Positions 9,590 to 20,944 of a stretch of 64,000 nt of DNA are shown here, piece after piece. Numbering within the stretch: the stretch's first letter is position 1; each line of letters opens with the position of its first letter. Both the position numbers and the translations under genes were made by a program. Where the stretch lies: positions 1-64,000 of the forward strand of contig JAEEVW010000002.1 of the NCBI GenBank assembly GCA_016291085.1, read 5' to 3'. Below the pieces are notes generated by a model. It was given only the letters and a program-made list of their open reading frames with translations. It made no database searches and was not told where the DNA came from. Origin of the DNA: Prevotella sp. (GTDB taxonomy: Bacteria; Bacteroidota; Bacteroidia; Bacteroidales; Bacteroidaceae).

Positions 9590-9606
9590 CCTTCGCTTTT
9601 TATTGT

Positions 9607-9637
9607 TACCGCCGAGGGAGTCGAACCCTCGGCGGTA
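9607..9637 (-). promoter_or_regulatory. T-arm-mimic hairpin, copy 1
   Basis: Minus-strand RNA TACCGCCGAGGG-TTCGACT-CCCTCGGCGGTA: 12-bp perfect stem, 7-nt TTCGACT loop. Confidence 0.75.
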
Positions 9638-9658
9638 TAATAGTAGACTGTGCTTGTC

Positions 9659-12600
9659 TTACTTGACCAAAGTCTTTTTTCCATTGACGATGTAAACACC
9701 GCGGCGCAGCGTCTTAAGCATTTCACTGTTGTTCTTGCCTTTGAACAGTAGCAAGCCCTGAACTGAATATACCTCGTAGTCGCCATCGGGTGCAATGCTC
9801 ATATCCCAGATGCCTGTATATTTGTTCTTGTCGTCTGTGAGGATGACGGGCGAAGAGAATGTTCCCACCACGGCATCCGGCTCGAAGACAATGGGGCTCT
9901 CCTGAAGCTTCTCGTTGTCATCCTTGAGGAGTGCGTAGAGCACGCGGTGCTTGCCGTTCACAAAGGCATCGAACGTGAATGTCGCGTTGTCGGCACCTGC
10001 TACTGTCAGCACGTAGTAGCCACGGTCGGGCAGTGTCGTAAAGGTCTCCTGACTGTTGTTCGTCGCGGTGACAGCCACGTTGTTCATGTCAACCTCCGAG
10101 GCATCGGAGAGCATGAGCTTGGCAATGACAAGCATGTTGTCGGCATAGCCGTAGTTTTCGCCCGCCGACTGCTCACCGTCAGGAGCGAGCATCTTTGCCC
10201 TCAGCGCATTCTTGGAGGTGACATCCTCGAAGACGGACTGCGAAGTAATGTTACCCGAATAGTACTTATATCCCATGCCGGGCATGAAGTTGGTCAAGAG
10301 TCCTTCCCAGCGATGGTAGGTCTGCGACCACTGAGCGTAGGCATCGCGTGCCTGCAGCACGTCGGCATCGTCGGGCGTAAAGCCGGAGAAGGCTGAGGTT
10401 ACCGACTGGTTCTTATAGAACGGGTTGCGAATCCATGTCCAGCCCTGCTTAATGTCCTGCTTGGCCTCGTCACCTGTCAGTAGCTTACCTGAGACGGTGA
10501 TGGTGACAGGTTCCTGCGCCTTGATGGCGTACATCGAATTCTCGTTCAGGCTTTCCAGGTCGCGTCCCATGAAACCGTAGGGCACGCCATCCTCGTCGGT
10601 TTCGTCATTCCATTCCGCGCCGTGCGTCTGCGTCTTGACCGTTCGAATCTTGCCTTTGGCAAACTGTAGGGCATCGCTTAGGCTCTGTCCGCTGGTGTTC
10701 ACATAGAAGCTGACCCAGTTCCAGCCCTCCTTGAGGCTCAGTGTCTGCTCTATCGTCGTGCCGGAATTCAGCACTTCGGGACTGTCGTAACTGCCGAAAG
10801 GCATGGCGTTGGCGGTGAATGTCATCGCGCCGCCCGCCTGTCGCTCCAATGGTGAGTAGGTCACGTTTCGGCTGGCATCCCAAGCCTTAAACCTGATGCT
10901 CTTGCCCAACTGGTTCGAACCGCCATAGATAGTCATGTTGACGAAGTAGCTGTTGCGCTGGCTGTTGTACTGCACATGGCTGACACCCACGCAGACATCT
11001 TCCACGAAGGCGGCCACGACGTCGGACTCATCCTCGCTGTAGGCACCGTTCACTGCCAGGCGTGCCGTCATCGGGATGTTGTATTCCTTGTCGCTCTTGT
11101 CAACGTTCCATCCGGGCACATTACCTGTTACATGCAGATCGATGGTGCAGCGTTCCGTCATATTGTTGGCTACGTTCGTCAGAGAGATGCTCTCCGAGCG
11201 TTTACCCACTGGCACGTTGGCGCTGATGGTGAACGTTACGGATGCAGTACCATTGGGGGCGAGGGTGCCGGCAGCAGGCGAAGCCGAGAGCCACGAAGGC
11301 ATGTTCAGCGTCCAGTTTACATTGCCGCCACCCAGGTTGACGATGTCCCTGGTAAAGGTTTTCTCTGTGCCTTCATCGGTTGCTACCTCTATTGTCTGAC
11401 GGTCAGCCCATCGCAGCGGATTCTTGCGCACGTAGGCATTCCATGAGATGCGCTTCGAGCTGTTGCCGTTGACGTCGGGCACATTCTTCAGTGAGATGTT
11501 GACGGTGGTGCCCTCCAGTTTGTTCAATGCTTCTTCGTCGATATTGATGGTCACCTTGCGGTCGGAAGCGGTGAACGTATAGTAGAGGTTGCTGCGCGTC
11601 GGTGCAGTCTTCAGCGCGGGCGTGGTCGTGGCCTTCACCAAAGTGCCCTTCAGGTCGTGGACAGTGACCCCGGCCTTCTCTATGGCGTTATGCGGCGAGA
11701 AGGTGGTGACAACCTGGTTGCCCTCGTCGAGTGCCGAGAATTCAAACGGATAGTAACGCACCAGTCCCTTGACAGAGGCGGTGTCTATCATGTTGTATCG
11801 CTCGTCGAGCAGCACACGGTTGCTGTAGAGTCCGTTCCAGATGCGCACCTCGTCGATGTCGCCCTTCAGGCCGTCGCCAAAGTACAGGCTGTCGCAGGCC
11901 AGGCTGGGCGTTAACTTCTCCTGCAGGGCCATTTGGTTCGTACCGTCCACATAGACCATGGCCGAGATGCCGCGCTGCACGTTCAGCAGCACGTGGTGCC
12001 ACTCGTCGCCAAAGGTGCCTACCGACTCATACGTCCGCTCTGAGCCCTCCATATTCGTCTTCAGGGTCAGGCGGCCGTCGGCATTGGCACTCATGACGAT
12101 GCCGTTGTTGCCAGTATTCAGAATCTGCTGGTCGGCCTTTCCCGTGAACAGGGTGTCTCTCTTATACCAGAACTCCAGGGCATAGCTGTCTGCATCGTCT
12201 ATGTTGCAGTCGCCCATCGGGATGGCCAGATGTTTGTCGGCGGTGAGGTGGGCACTGTAGTTCACATTGTCGATGAACCATCCGTTGTCGGGCACATCGA
12301 TATGGTTGCCGCCCACGATGTCCTCGGCCGTCTGGCCGTGGCCCTCTTCCATCTTCCAGTAGTGCCACAGGCCGTCCTCCAGTCCGCTCTTACGCTTCAT
12401 GCCTAACGGTAGATGACCGTCGCCACGTACATAATTCCAAAGTGCCAGGTCGGCAAACTGTGCGTCAGACCATACACCAACGCTCATCTTGCCATTGCTC
12501 AGTATGTCGGGCACCTTTTCGCCCGTAAACACCTTCTTCGTCTGGTCGCCATAGCAGGCCGTCAGCGAGAGCAGGTTCTCACCGTTCTCCGCCTGCGGAT

Positions 12601-15600
12601 CCCTTGCCTTGTAGGCCAACTGCCAGAACACCCATTCATCGTCCTTGAAGGTCAGCGGCTCACTGGCCGATACTTCAAACGGTTCAACTGCGTTGCCTTC
12701 CTTGTCAGTGATACCGCCATTGGCAATGACCACATACGGCCGTTTCTCATTGACGGACAGTGAAGTCAGGGTTTCGTTGGAACCGAACAATAGCAGATCA
12801 CCTGCCGCCTTCTTTGCCCAGAACTCTGCGGTGAACGACTGGTTGCGCAGGTCTATCTTGTTCTGCGTCGTGGGCTGGCTTTCAGAGATGTTCTGTCCCA
12901 CTAAGCCCACCTGATAGACGTTCTTGCTGTTTTCATGTAGCGTGCCATAGACTTCGATGTTGTTGTCCTGGGTAATCTTGTCGCCAGAAATGTCCTCGTT
13001 GAACTCGGCACTGATGACGCTTCCTAAATCCAGCACACCGTCGGAAGGCATGGGTAGCGTAATCAACGCCGGCCGGTGCGTGTCCTTGATGACTGGTATC
13101 TCTTCCGATGTCTTCGTAATCTCTCCCTCATTGCCGTAAGCTGTGGCCGACAGCATGCGGAAGGTATAGTTGCCGTCAACATACTGCTTCATGTCGAATG
13201 GCAACTTGATGACGCCGCCGCCGGCTTGTACGGCCTCGGCCAGACTTTCCTGTCCGGGCAGGGGCTCGCCGGTCACCCATTCCTTCAGATTCGACCAGTC
13301 GTTCTTGTTGTAGCGATACTGCAGGCGCAACGCTTTCAGGCCCTCATGGTTCGGGTCGAAGTCGCTCACTCGGAAGTTCACCGTCGTACCCGTCGCCGTG
13401 TTCACCACCTGATGGTCGATGTGCAGGGCAACATCTGTAGATACAGGCACAAAGTGGGCACTGATGGGTACCACCGACTCTATGACACCCCAGTGGCTGA
13501 TAGCATCGTCCTGAGTCGTGGAGCGCAGATACAGCTTGATGTCGTTATAATCCAGAATGCTCTTGTCGCCCTGCTTCAGTTCGATGGTCTTCTCCACCGT
13601 CTTATTATAAGGTATATATAGCTTCATGCCTTCCAGCAGCGGCATTCCGTCCACCGTCAGCACGGCACCCTTGGGGTTCGTATCAGGCTTGTAGCCCAGT
13701 TTGAAGAAGTGATTCGACTGTGCATACGACTGGTTGCTGAGCTTCACCTTGAAGAAGGCGGAGCCGCCGTTAGGTACATTACCCTGAACAGGCTCGCTAA
13801 TAATCAGCTGCGGTACCTCCATCTGGATGGTCTTCGCCATGATTTCCTCGCCTTTGCTATAGAAGAGCGTAGAGTCTCCGTCCTCGTAGGGGCCATAGGT
13901 GTGTCCAGCCCGGGTGCGGAAGATGGGTCCCCAGCCGTACTCCGATACGGCGAGTTGCCTTTGCTCATTCTCCTTTTCCTCTTTTTTGCAGTACACATCC
14001 ACCGAGTGGTCGCAGTAGTCATTATCGGCCAGGGTGTAGCTGAACGTCTGCGTGTGTGCGTTGGCAGTCGTTTTGTTGCCTTTCTGTTTAAAAATAGTGT
14101 TGTTGGCGGTTTCAAAAACAAAGCCTTTTGCATTAAATATGGTTCCAGAGTTCCATTGGACGATGACATGCTCTTCGCTTTCCACGGTAGTGACATCGAC
14201 GCTGTCCGTTGCAGAGGTATAGGTGCGGGTCACCTTGGCACCGCCGTCGAACGAGATGTTCTCGGTCAGCACGTCAGGGCTGTTGCGGGTTTCATACATC
14301 ATGACCTTCTCCTGCTCGTTCCTTTTGATGATTCTTTTCCAAGCCTCTATCTGGTCCAGCATATACTGAATGGTATCCTGGCACGCTACATTACTCGGTG
14401 CAACAAACGCATACGAGGGCCCCTCCAGATCCTTGTTGATGCCAGCAGCAGCGCCAAACACCTTGTCATAGTTGCTACGACCGTAGTTCGGGTCTGTCTC
14501 AGGCAGATTGCTGTAATAGTGGGGAGTGGTGATTTCCGAAGGACTCTTGCGAGTCATGCCGTAGGTATCCTTCAGCAGCTTCTTAATCTGTGCCTCGTAG
14601 TTGGGGATGAGCTTGGTTAGTATCTCCAATTGCGAATAGATGAAAGTGGTCCTCATCGAGTCTTGTACACCCGTAATGTCGCGGACATCGAGTTTCGATG
14701 CATCCCTCGGGATATACACCTGACGTGCATCGCCAAAGATACGGTTGCGGCTGAAGCCTACATATACGTCACCCCAACTGCCTATATACTCCTTGCCACT
14801 CGAAGTGGAAATATCCTGAGTCGTAGTATATGACTCGCTGAAGATATTCGTAGTACCTCCAAGGGCAGTGATCTCCGGCCCGGCCTTTAACGTATGCTTA
14901 ATACCCACTGTAGTAACTTTTTGTGTCCCTATTGCTCCGACAATTGTGGTTTCGGTCGTTCCGAACGCTGTTTCGGCAACATCTTTCGTGTGAAGTCCAT
15001 TACTGATGACGGTTTCCGATTTTATGGTTACCGTCGAGCCTTTCTTCCACGTGGCACTCGACTTCGCACCGGGCGGGTCGCGCAACACCATGAGGACTTT
15101 ATCCGCACCTAAGGTCACAAAATTGTTGCCCATGTTGATGGAACCCACGTTGACGCCCTTCATGCCAGGTCCCTGATTGGTACCATTGGAACGCCATTGG
15201 ATGCCCGAATTGGCGTCAGGCACCCAGTCGTACTGCTTGCCGCTGACGAAGAGTTGCATGGTAATGCTCAGCGCATGGTTGGTCTTCGCATTGGTGTTCG
15301 GCAGTCCGGCACACCATGTGTAGGTGGCACAGCCTAAGCTGTCGAGCATCACGCCATTGGGGTTCCCGCCGACAGGCGTACCCTCCTCATACACGGTGCC
15401 GTCGGGGGTCGTTTGCTTCATTGCAACGAGCGACTGGGTTGACGACAGTGCATTGGCTATCTGCACGAAACATTTCTGTAGCGGCTGCCTGTCCTCTGTC
15501 GCCTTCGGGTCGTCGGCGTTCTTGTAGGTCTCGTATGCCTCGATGTTGAATTCGTATTCGTTGCCCGTTACAAACACGGGATAGCCTAACTTGTAACTAA

Positions 15601-18600
15601 AGCTGTTGCCGTCTTTCGTATAGAGGTTGTCTATCATATATTGTCCGTCCTCATCATTGCCTGTATATGTCTTTTCACCGAAAGACATGCCTTCGTTCAC
15701 CTTGAACACGGGTGTGGTATGGTAGTCGGCAAGATACTTGGACTGGTATTCGTATATCTTTTCTGCTTTCTTCTTGACGACTTCCTTGCCGGTTACGGGG
15801 TCCGTCGTCTTGATTTCGCTATACAGCGTATCGGCAGAAGCCAGTTGGAACTTACTCAGGTCGATGGTGTGACTTTCGCCTACCACTACGTCGCTGTTGG
15901 CCACCAGTGTCTGGGCGCTCATCTGATAGCTGACAGGAGGCAGCATGGCGGAGAACTCACCCGTTAGGGAATCGGTCTGAATGTAGATCTTCTTACACTC
16001 CTCCACCGAACCGAATCCGCGATAGGAATGGCTCCCTATGTTGTTGCTGTTGCTGGCCACTTCCACTCGCTCGTCGTTGAAGTCGTAGGTAAAGGTGGTG
16101 CCGTCGATGGTTTTCTTCGCGTTCACATAGTAACGGTCGTCGGTGGGAGTCAGCGTCATCGTCGCACGTCCGATGTTGTTCTCTGAGAGATTGAAACTCA
16201 ACGGCTTGTTCTGATCCCTGAAGCCGCCCACGATGCGTCCTGCAAAGTTCACCAGCGTAGCGTCTTCGAAGTCCAGGTTGTAGGTCTCTGTCAGGAAGGT
16301 GTGCTTGCCGCCGTTGGCGGGGTAGCGTCCCTTATCGACGAAGACGTGGTTGTTGCGCTTCACGGTGATGTAGTGGTCGCCGATGGGCACACTGATGGTG
16401 AATTTACCCTCCGCATCGGTCATGATGGGCATGCCTTCCACGACGCATGGTGTGCCGTCCACCTCGAAGGTGCAGCTGTCCACCGGAATGGTGGTGCCGG
16501 CATAGCGCACGGTGCCATGCACGGGGAAGTAGCTGACGTCGGTGAAGTTCACGCCGCTATACACCAATGAATGGTTGCTGATATAGCGCGTCTGCTTGGA
16601 GCTGTTGAACTCGTGGATGCCCTTCGACGGCGTGATGGTGTAGTTGATGCCATTGCCGGTGAAGGGGATGCCCGTGATGATATACGAGCCTTCCTTGTCG
16701 GTCAGTCCGTAGCACGACACCTGACCTGTCTGGTTAGGCGAGTCCTCGGTGTAGGACACACCGCTCACTGCCTTTCCGTGGGCATTGTTGGGCGCATCGA
16801 CGGTGGTTGAGCGGTCGAAGACATATCCCGTAGGATAGCCTTCGTTCATCGGCCAGTAGAGGGCAATACCTTGCTCGTTGCCCGACAGCATACGGTCGTA
16901 ACTGCGAAGGATTTCATCATCGGTCAGCGCACGGCTATAGACCCGGCACTCGTCAATCAGCAGCAAATCCTCTGATGTCATTTTGTTAGCTTGATAAGAA
17001 GTCACCCCCAGACTTTCATCAAACTCCTGATTGCCTACCAGTAATGCCTTGGGCTTGTTTTGGATATCATCATTATAACTATAAACAGAAATTGTGTTTG
17101 TATAAAGTTTTCTGTCTTCGTCTATAAAACCGACAGTAAAATATCCCGAAAGAGAACCTTGACCGGTTCCTTTTTCGCGCCTTATGAATACAAAGTTCCA
17201 GCTGTCTTTTTTGAGTGTTTTTTCAATTTCAGCTGCGGTATAACCCATGTTTCCGTCCATAATCATACGATATTGGCCTGAATAAAGACCCATATATTTA
17301 CCATTCTCCTTGAGAATAGTGAAGAGGCGACAAGTTTGCTTTACATTCTGCTTTACCCACATTCCGATGGTATAGTCGCCATTCAGCACGTTCTCGCTGA
17401 GGCCATTCTCACCTCCTATGGGAACCTGTATGCCATAGCTCTTATCCGTGAATTGTGTGGCATAGAAGAAAGAATTTTGGTTCTCTGTGCTGGAGTTGGG
17501 CGTGAGCGACACACGTACGCTATCGACAGCATCGCCTGAACCGTAGAGCACCTGTCCGCTGATGGTACCATAGTTCTGTGCAAAGCCGATGCCCGTCTTG
17601 TAGTTGCTGCAGGTCAGCTGTCCATCGCAGTCGGTAAAGGCTTCCACGCGATATTCATAGTATCGGCCTGGGTCACAGCTCTGGTCATAGTAGGAATAGG
17701 TAGAGCCGGTGCCCTGAACGGTATAAATGGTACGGAAATCCGTTTCCTGCACCTCGCGGCGCGACACACGGAACGTCGTGGGAGTGGTGCTCACCTGATG
17801 GGCTTCCCAGATGAGGTTACACCCATTCTTATCGGTGCCCTGGGTGGCGGTAAGTGAGGTGACGGTGGTTCCGCCGCTGATTCTGGTGTACGAGTTGTTG
17901 GGCGAGCTCTCGAAAGAAGGCACATCGTCGCCACGGTCGAACACGATGCGATACTTGTAGCCTATGCACGAGGCTTCGATACCCTCTGAGTGGACATACG
18001 TTTCCGTTAAGCTGCCGTCAACCTTGGATTCCTGCTCCAGATCCGATATCTTCAGTTTGGCAAGCTCCACCCACTCTGAGCTGTTGCTCTTCATATACTG
18101 TATGGCAAACGTGGGGTAGGTGTCGTTGTAGGTCTTCTTTGGCACATAATGGTGATTCCACGTCACCTTAATCCGGTCTTCTAACGGCTCTGCCTCGGGG
18201 CTGCCAATGAGCGGCGACGTGAGGGCAATGCTGGTAGCGACGGTGGTGCTGAACTCTATTTTCGGGGTTTGTGACTCGGGAATCACGATGCCGCCACGTT
18301 CACGGTCCTTCAGCCAATAGTTGGGATAGAAACACACGTTGTATTCGTAGGGGGTATCGAACTGAAGTTGTTGGACATCCTTGTCTTCATATTTGAACTG
18401 GGCGGCAGCATCGTTGATGGCCATCGAATTCAGCATGGTCCACGAGGTGTCTCCCTTCTTGCGACGATAGATATACCATTTCCCTACGTAGGGGGCATCA
18501 TTGGGGTCATAGTTCTTGGCATCGGCCATACGCCAGGTCAGCGTGACGCTCTTGGCATACTGGTCCGGAGCACAGGTCAGCTCAGTGGGACGAGCGAATG

Positions 18601-19396
18601 CCTTAGTCGTTAACGTCTGTTCTTTAAAAGTCTGCGTACAATATTCATCCAAGGACATGTGTTCTGTCAGCTTGACCACGTAACGATCGTAAATAACATC
18701 TGTGCCCATCATGACTTTGAACCTGCCAGACGCTTGCTTGGCGGTTGTGCGGTAGTTCGGGTAGTCAAAATAATATGGATGCACATCAAAATAGCGTTCT
18801 TTGGAAGAATTACCGAAATGGGCATCGATAATCAAGATTCCGGGCGATACAAGATACGCCTTGGAATCCCATGTGGTGAGTTGCATCTCGTTCAACTTCC
18901 TTTTTTCGTCCGCGGTGGTGGTAAAGTCCAAAAACTTTTCGTATTTATGTGTAAAATCGTTAGCCTTCCACTCGCAATTAAACTTGACGGAAAAGTCCTC
19001 CAATGGATCATCACGCTTATACACCCTCAAGGTGGCGACTTGATCGTCAAAGCCTGTAATCTGGGTGAGCACAACCACATAATGGTCATCCTGGAAAATG
19101 ACGTCATCCAATCCGTATGAACCAGTAAAGTCATCGTCTCTGCGTTCATTGAATTCCTTATATTCAAAACTTGACGGATTAAGAATATTGTCTCCACTCC
19201 TTTTACCGAACTGGAATGTGTGAGAATACAGAAAGTTGTCCACACCTTTCAGGGCATTAAGCCTCAAGGTGAACTCCTGGTAGGGTTGACTAGCGGTTCT
19301 ATTATGCCCCCTTACCAAGTCAGGGTAGTCCATAGCCTGCACCATGACACTGGTCATGGCTAAAAGAAGGGTTAGGAATAGTTTTAGATGTTTCAT
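9659..19396 (-). CDS. Giant (3245 aa) secreted multidomain protein: several LamG-like domains, carboxypeptidase-regulatory-like repeats, BACON-like segment, T9SS-type tail
   Basis: 'DYTIGMWVKQ', 'SFTAEFWAKK', 'YALEFWYKR...YVDGTNQMALQ' LamG-type signatures; 'GGGNVNWTLNMPSWLSASPAAGTLAPNGTASVTFTI'; C-term 'YSVQGLLLFKGKNNSEMLKTLRRGVYIVNGKKTLVK'. Confidence 0.85.
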   Translation of the reverse strand: MKHLKLFLTLLLAMTSVMVQAMDYPDLVRGHNRTASQPYQEFTLRLNALKGVDNFLYSHTFQFGKRSGDNILNPSSFEYKEFNERRDDDFTGSYGLDDVIFQDDHYVVVLTQITGFDDQVATLRVYKRDDPLEDFSVKFNCEWKANDFTHKYEKFLDFTTTADEKRKLNEMQLTTWDSKAYLVSPGILIIDAHFGNSSKERYFDVHPYYFDYPNYRTTAKQASGRFKVMMGTDVIYDRYVVKLTEHMSLDEYCTQTFKEQTLTTKAFARPTELTCAPDQYAKSVTLTWRMADAKNYDPNDAPYVGKWYIYRRKKGDTSWTMLNSMAINDAAAQFKYEDKDVQQLQFDTPYEYNVCFYPNYWLKDRERGGIVIPESQTPKIEFSTTVATSIALTSPLIGSPEAEPLEDRIKVTWNHHYVPKKTYNDTYPTFAIQYMKSNSSEWVELAKLKISDLEQESKVDGSLTETYVHSEGIEASCIGYKYRIVFDRGDDVPSFESSPNNSYTRISGGTTVTSLTATQGTDKNGCNLIWEAHQVSTTPTTFRVSRREVQETDFRTIYTVQGTGSTYSYYDQSCDPGRYYEYRVEAFTDCDGQLTCSNYKTGIGFAQNYGTISGQVLYGSGDAVDSVRVSLTPNSSTENQNSFFYATQFTDKSYGIQVPIGGENGLSENVLNGDYTIGMWVKQNVKQTCRLFTILKENGKYMGLYSGQYRMIMDGNMGYTAAEIEKTLKKDSWNFVFIRREKGTGQGSLSGYFTVGFIDEDRKLYTNTISVYSYNDDIQNKPKALLVGNQEFDESLGVTSYQANKMTSEDLLLIDECRVYSRALTDDEILRSYDRMLSGNEQGIALYWPMNEGYPTGYVFDRSTTVDAPNNAHGKAVSGVSYTEDSPNQTGQVSCYGLTDKEGSYIITGIPFTGNGINYTITPSKGIHEFNSSKQTRYISNHSLVYSGVNFTDVSYFPVHGTVRYAGTTIPVDSCTFEVDGTPCVVEGMPIMTDAEGKFTISVPIGDHYITVKRNNHVFVDKGRYPANGGKHTFLTETYNLDFEDATLVNFAGRIVGGFRDQNKPLSFNLSENNIGRATMTLTPTDDRYYVNAKKTIDGTTFTYDFNDERVEVASNSNNIGSHSYRGFGSVEECKKIYIQTDSLTGEFSAMLPPVSYQMSAQTLVANSDVVVGESHTIDLSKFQLASADTLYSEIKTTDPVTGKEVVKKKAEKIYEYQSKYLADYHTTPVFKVNEGMSFGEKTYTGNDEDGQYMIDNLYTKDGNSFSYKLGYPVFVTGNEYEFNIEAYETYKNADDPKATEDRQPLQKCFVQIANALSSTQSLVAMKQTTPDGTVYEEGTPVGGNPNGVMLDSLGCATYTWCAGLPNTNAKTNHALSITMQLFVSGKQYDWVPDANSGIQWRSNGTNQGPGMKGVNVGSINMGNNFVTLGADKVLMVLRDPPGAKSSATWKKGSTVTIKSETVISNGLHTKDVAETAFGTTETTIVGAIGTQKVTTVGIKHTLKAGPEITALGGTTNIFSESYTTTQDISTSSGKEYIGSWGDVYVGFSRNRIFGDARQVYIPRDASKLDVRDITGVQDSMRTTFIYSQLEILTKLIPNYEAQIKKLLKDTYGMTRKSPSEITTPHYYSNLPETDPNYGRSNYDKVFGAAAGINKDLEGPSYAFVAPSNVACQDTIQYMLDQIEAWKRIIKRNEQEKVMMYETRNSPDVLTENISFDGGAKVTRTYTSATDSVDVTTVESEEHVIVQWNSGTIFNAKGFVFETANNTIFKQKGNKTTANAHTQTFSYTLADNDYCDHSVDVYCKKEEKENEQRQLAVSEYGWGPIFRTRAGHTYGPYEDGDSTLFYSKGEEIMAKTIQMEVPQLIISEPVQGNVPNGGSAFFKVKLSNQSYAQSNHFFKLGYKPDTNPKGAVLTVDGMPLLEGMKLYIPYNKTVEKTIELKQGDKSILDYNDIKLYLRSTTQDDAISHWGVIESVVPISAHFVPVSTDVALHIDHQVVNTATGTTVNFRVSDFDPNHEGLKALRLQYRYNKNDWSNLKEWVTGEPLPGQESLAEAVQAGGGVIKLPFDMKQYVDGNYTFRMLSATAYGNEGEITKTSEEIPVIKDTHRPALITLPMPSDGVLDLGSVISAEFNEDISGDKITQDNNIEVYGTLHENSKNVYQVGLVGQNISESQPTTQNKIDLRNQSFTAEFWAKKAAGDLLLFGSNETLTSLSVNEKRPYVVIANGGITDKEGNAVEPFEVSASEPLTFKDDEWVFWQLAYKARDPQAENGENLLSLTACYGDQTKKVFTGEKVPDILSNGKMSVGVWSDAQFADLALWNYVRGDGHLPLGMKRKSGLEDGLWHYWKMEEGHGQTAEDIVGGNHIDVPDNGWFIDNVNYSAHLTADKHLAIPMGDCNIDDADSYALEFWYKRDTLFTGKADQQILNTGNNGIVMSANADGRLTLKTNMEGSERTYESVGTFGDEWHHVLLNVQRGISAMVYVDGTNQMALQEKLTPSLACDSLYFGDGLKGDIDEVRIWNGLYSNRVLLDERYNMIDTASVKGLVRYYPFEFSALDEGNQVVTTFSPHNAIEKAGVTVHDLKGTLVKATTTPALKTAPTRSNLYYTFTASDRKVTINIDEEALNKLEGTTVNISLKNVPDVNGNSSKRISWNAYVRKNPLRWADRQTIEVATDEGTEKTFTRDIVNLGGGNVNWTLNMPSWLSASPAAGTLAPNGTASVTFTISANVPVGKRSESISLTNVANNMTERCTIDLHVTGNVPGWNVDKSDKEYNIPMTARLAVNGAYSEDESDVVAAFVEDVCVGVSHVQYNSQRNSYFVNMTIYGGSNQLGKSIRFKAWDASRNVTYSPLERQAGGAMTFTANAMPFGSYDSPEVLNSGTTIEQTLSLKEGWNWVSFYVNTSGQSLSDALQFAKGKIRTVKTQTHGAEWNDETDEDGVPYGFMGRDLESLNENSMYAIKAQEPVTITVSGKLLTGDEAKQDIKQGWTWIRNPFYKNQSVTSAFSGFTPDDADVLQARDAYAQWSQTYHRWEGLLTNFMPGMGYKYYSGNITSQSVFEDVTSKNALRAKMLAPDGEQSAGENYGYADNMLVIAKLMLSDASEVDMNNVAVTATNNSQETFTTLPDRGYYVLTVAGADNATFTFDAFVNGKHRVLYALLKDDNEKLQESPIVFEPDAVVGTFSSPVILTDDKNKYTGIWDMSIAPDGDYEVYSVQGLLLFKGKNNSEMLKTLRRGVYIVNGKKTLVK

Positions 19397-19417
19397 AATA
19401 TTGTCGTTTTATTGTTA

Positions 19418-20770
19418 TTACTTAATTACGGTACGGGCAGCGGCGGTGGAGCCAGTAGTGATGCTGGCAGTGCCGTCGGTGTTTATCTTCAGGATTTTCG
19501 CTCCACCGCTCAGCCAGTAGTATCCACCTGATTCCGCTGTCGTAAACGGCAGGAAGATGATATTGCCGGCAGGGTTGGAGCTGCCTCCGCTCTTGGCACG
19601 GAAGTAAACGCCACTGACCAGCGTGCCGCTGTTGTCATAGCCTTGGCCGGAAATGCAGTCACAACCGCTGATGAGTGCCTGCGCTTCTGCTTCTGTCGGC
19701 AGGGCTGTCTTGACGGCATCCGACAGGCTGGCGTATGTTACATTTGATGTCTTATCGTAGGGCAGTGTGGCTCCCGCGTTGCGGACAGCCCAGGACACGC
19801 CCGTCGTCATCTGGATATGCTCGGCCAATGTGGCGCTGAAGCGGTAGGCCTTGCCACCGATTAGATTCTTGCCGGCCACATTGCCTGCATAGACCGTTCC
19901 GTCTGAGCAACGCACGGTGACGTGATAGCGACCCGAGGAGTGGTTCTTGGGAAAGAGCATCATCCACGCCACAAGGGTGTAGTCGTTGCCGATGGTACAG
20001 TCGGTAAAGGTCAGCGACTGCTTGCATTGCTTGTAGTTCGCGTCGTAACCCTCGTTATAGGTCATGCCCGATGCTTGAACGTTTTCGCCACTCTCAGCAT
20101 TGAGTGACTCGAAATTCTCTGTAATTTTGGTGGGGAAATAAAGGTCGTTGTTAGCATATCGCGTCACCGTCAGTTCGCTGACGGTCTTGCCTTCAGCCGA
20201 AGCGGGCAGGGTGAGCGTGAAGCGGCAGGGGCTGAGGACATTGGTGAAGTGGAACAGGCACGATGCATTGGCATCCGTCGTCACCTTGGGAGCCACCATA
20301 TAGTTCTTGGCGCCTAAGTGTGCCGTGCTGTTGTTGCCCGTCTGGGTCTGGCTCCTCAATGTAATCTGTCGGCTACTGGTGCCGTCGGTATTGCTGTTGT
20401 AGGGATAGTAGGAATAGTAAACAGCACTGGGATTGAGGGTGAAGGCTCCGCCATTGAAACCGGTTTGCAGGTTGCCCGATGACGTGCTGGGCATGGCGCA
20501 ATGGGTGGTGCTCTGCTGGTTGCCGTTGATTTCGCCTATAACGCAAATCTCGTCGCCTGCATTCCAGGCAAACGATAATCCGCTTTCACTGGCAGAGAGC
20601 TCGACACGGGTGACGGGACCTTCCTCTTGGTCGCCAAACTCATAACTCGGCATGTAGCCATACACGCCATGGTGTCCGTTTTCCTCAGACAAACCGGCAG
20701 AGTCGTCCGCTGAACAACCGACGAGTAGCAGCATCGTTGCTGCGTATAGGGAATATTTCTTCATCGCCAT
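19418..20770 (-). CDS. Fimbrillin-like lipoprotein
   Basis: Lipobox 'LLLVGCSADDS'; 'SFAWNAGDEICVIGEINGNQ', 'FHFTNVLSPCRFTLTLPASAEGKTVSELTV' fimbrillin-like pattern. Start taken at MAMKKYSL. Confidence 0.7.
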   Translation of the reverse strand: MAMKKYSLYAATMLLLVGCSADDSAGLSEENGHHGVYGYMPSYEFGDQEEGPVTRVELSASESGLSFAWNAGDEICVIGEINGNQQSTTHCAMPSTSSGNLQTGFNGGAFTLNPSAVYYSYYPYNSNTDGTSSRQITLRSQTQTGNNSTAHLGAKNYMVAPKVTTDANASCLFHFTNVLSPCRFTLTLPASAEGKTVSELTVTRYANNDLYFPTKITENFESLNAESGENVQASGMTYNEGYDANYKQCKQSLTFTDCTIGNDYTLVAWMMLFPKNHSSGRYHVTVRCSDGTVYAGNVAGKNLIGGKAYRFSATLAEHIQMTTGVSWAVRNAGATLPYDKTSNVTYASLSDAVKTALPTEAEAQALISGCDCISGQGYDNSGTLVSGVYFRAKSGGSSNPAGNIIFLPFTTAESGGYYWLSGGAKILKINTDGTASITTGSTAAARTVIK

Positions 20771-20944
20771 ATATATATTATAGGTGCGAGCATACATTTT
20801 ATTCAATCTCCCCATTCATAGCCCGAACCTTTGCCTTGTGTGGGGGTACTTCCTGTCAAAAGATGAGAAACGGCAATCTTTACCGTTCTCGTTCTTGGTG
20901 CCGTATATTCCTTTCTTCTCATAACCCTTGTATTTGTTTTTGTA

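Noticed and set aside
9607-9637. Possible tRNA gene
   Set aside because: Only a T-arm-like hairpin is present; no acceptor, D or anticodon arm, no CCA end.
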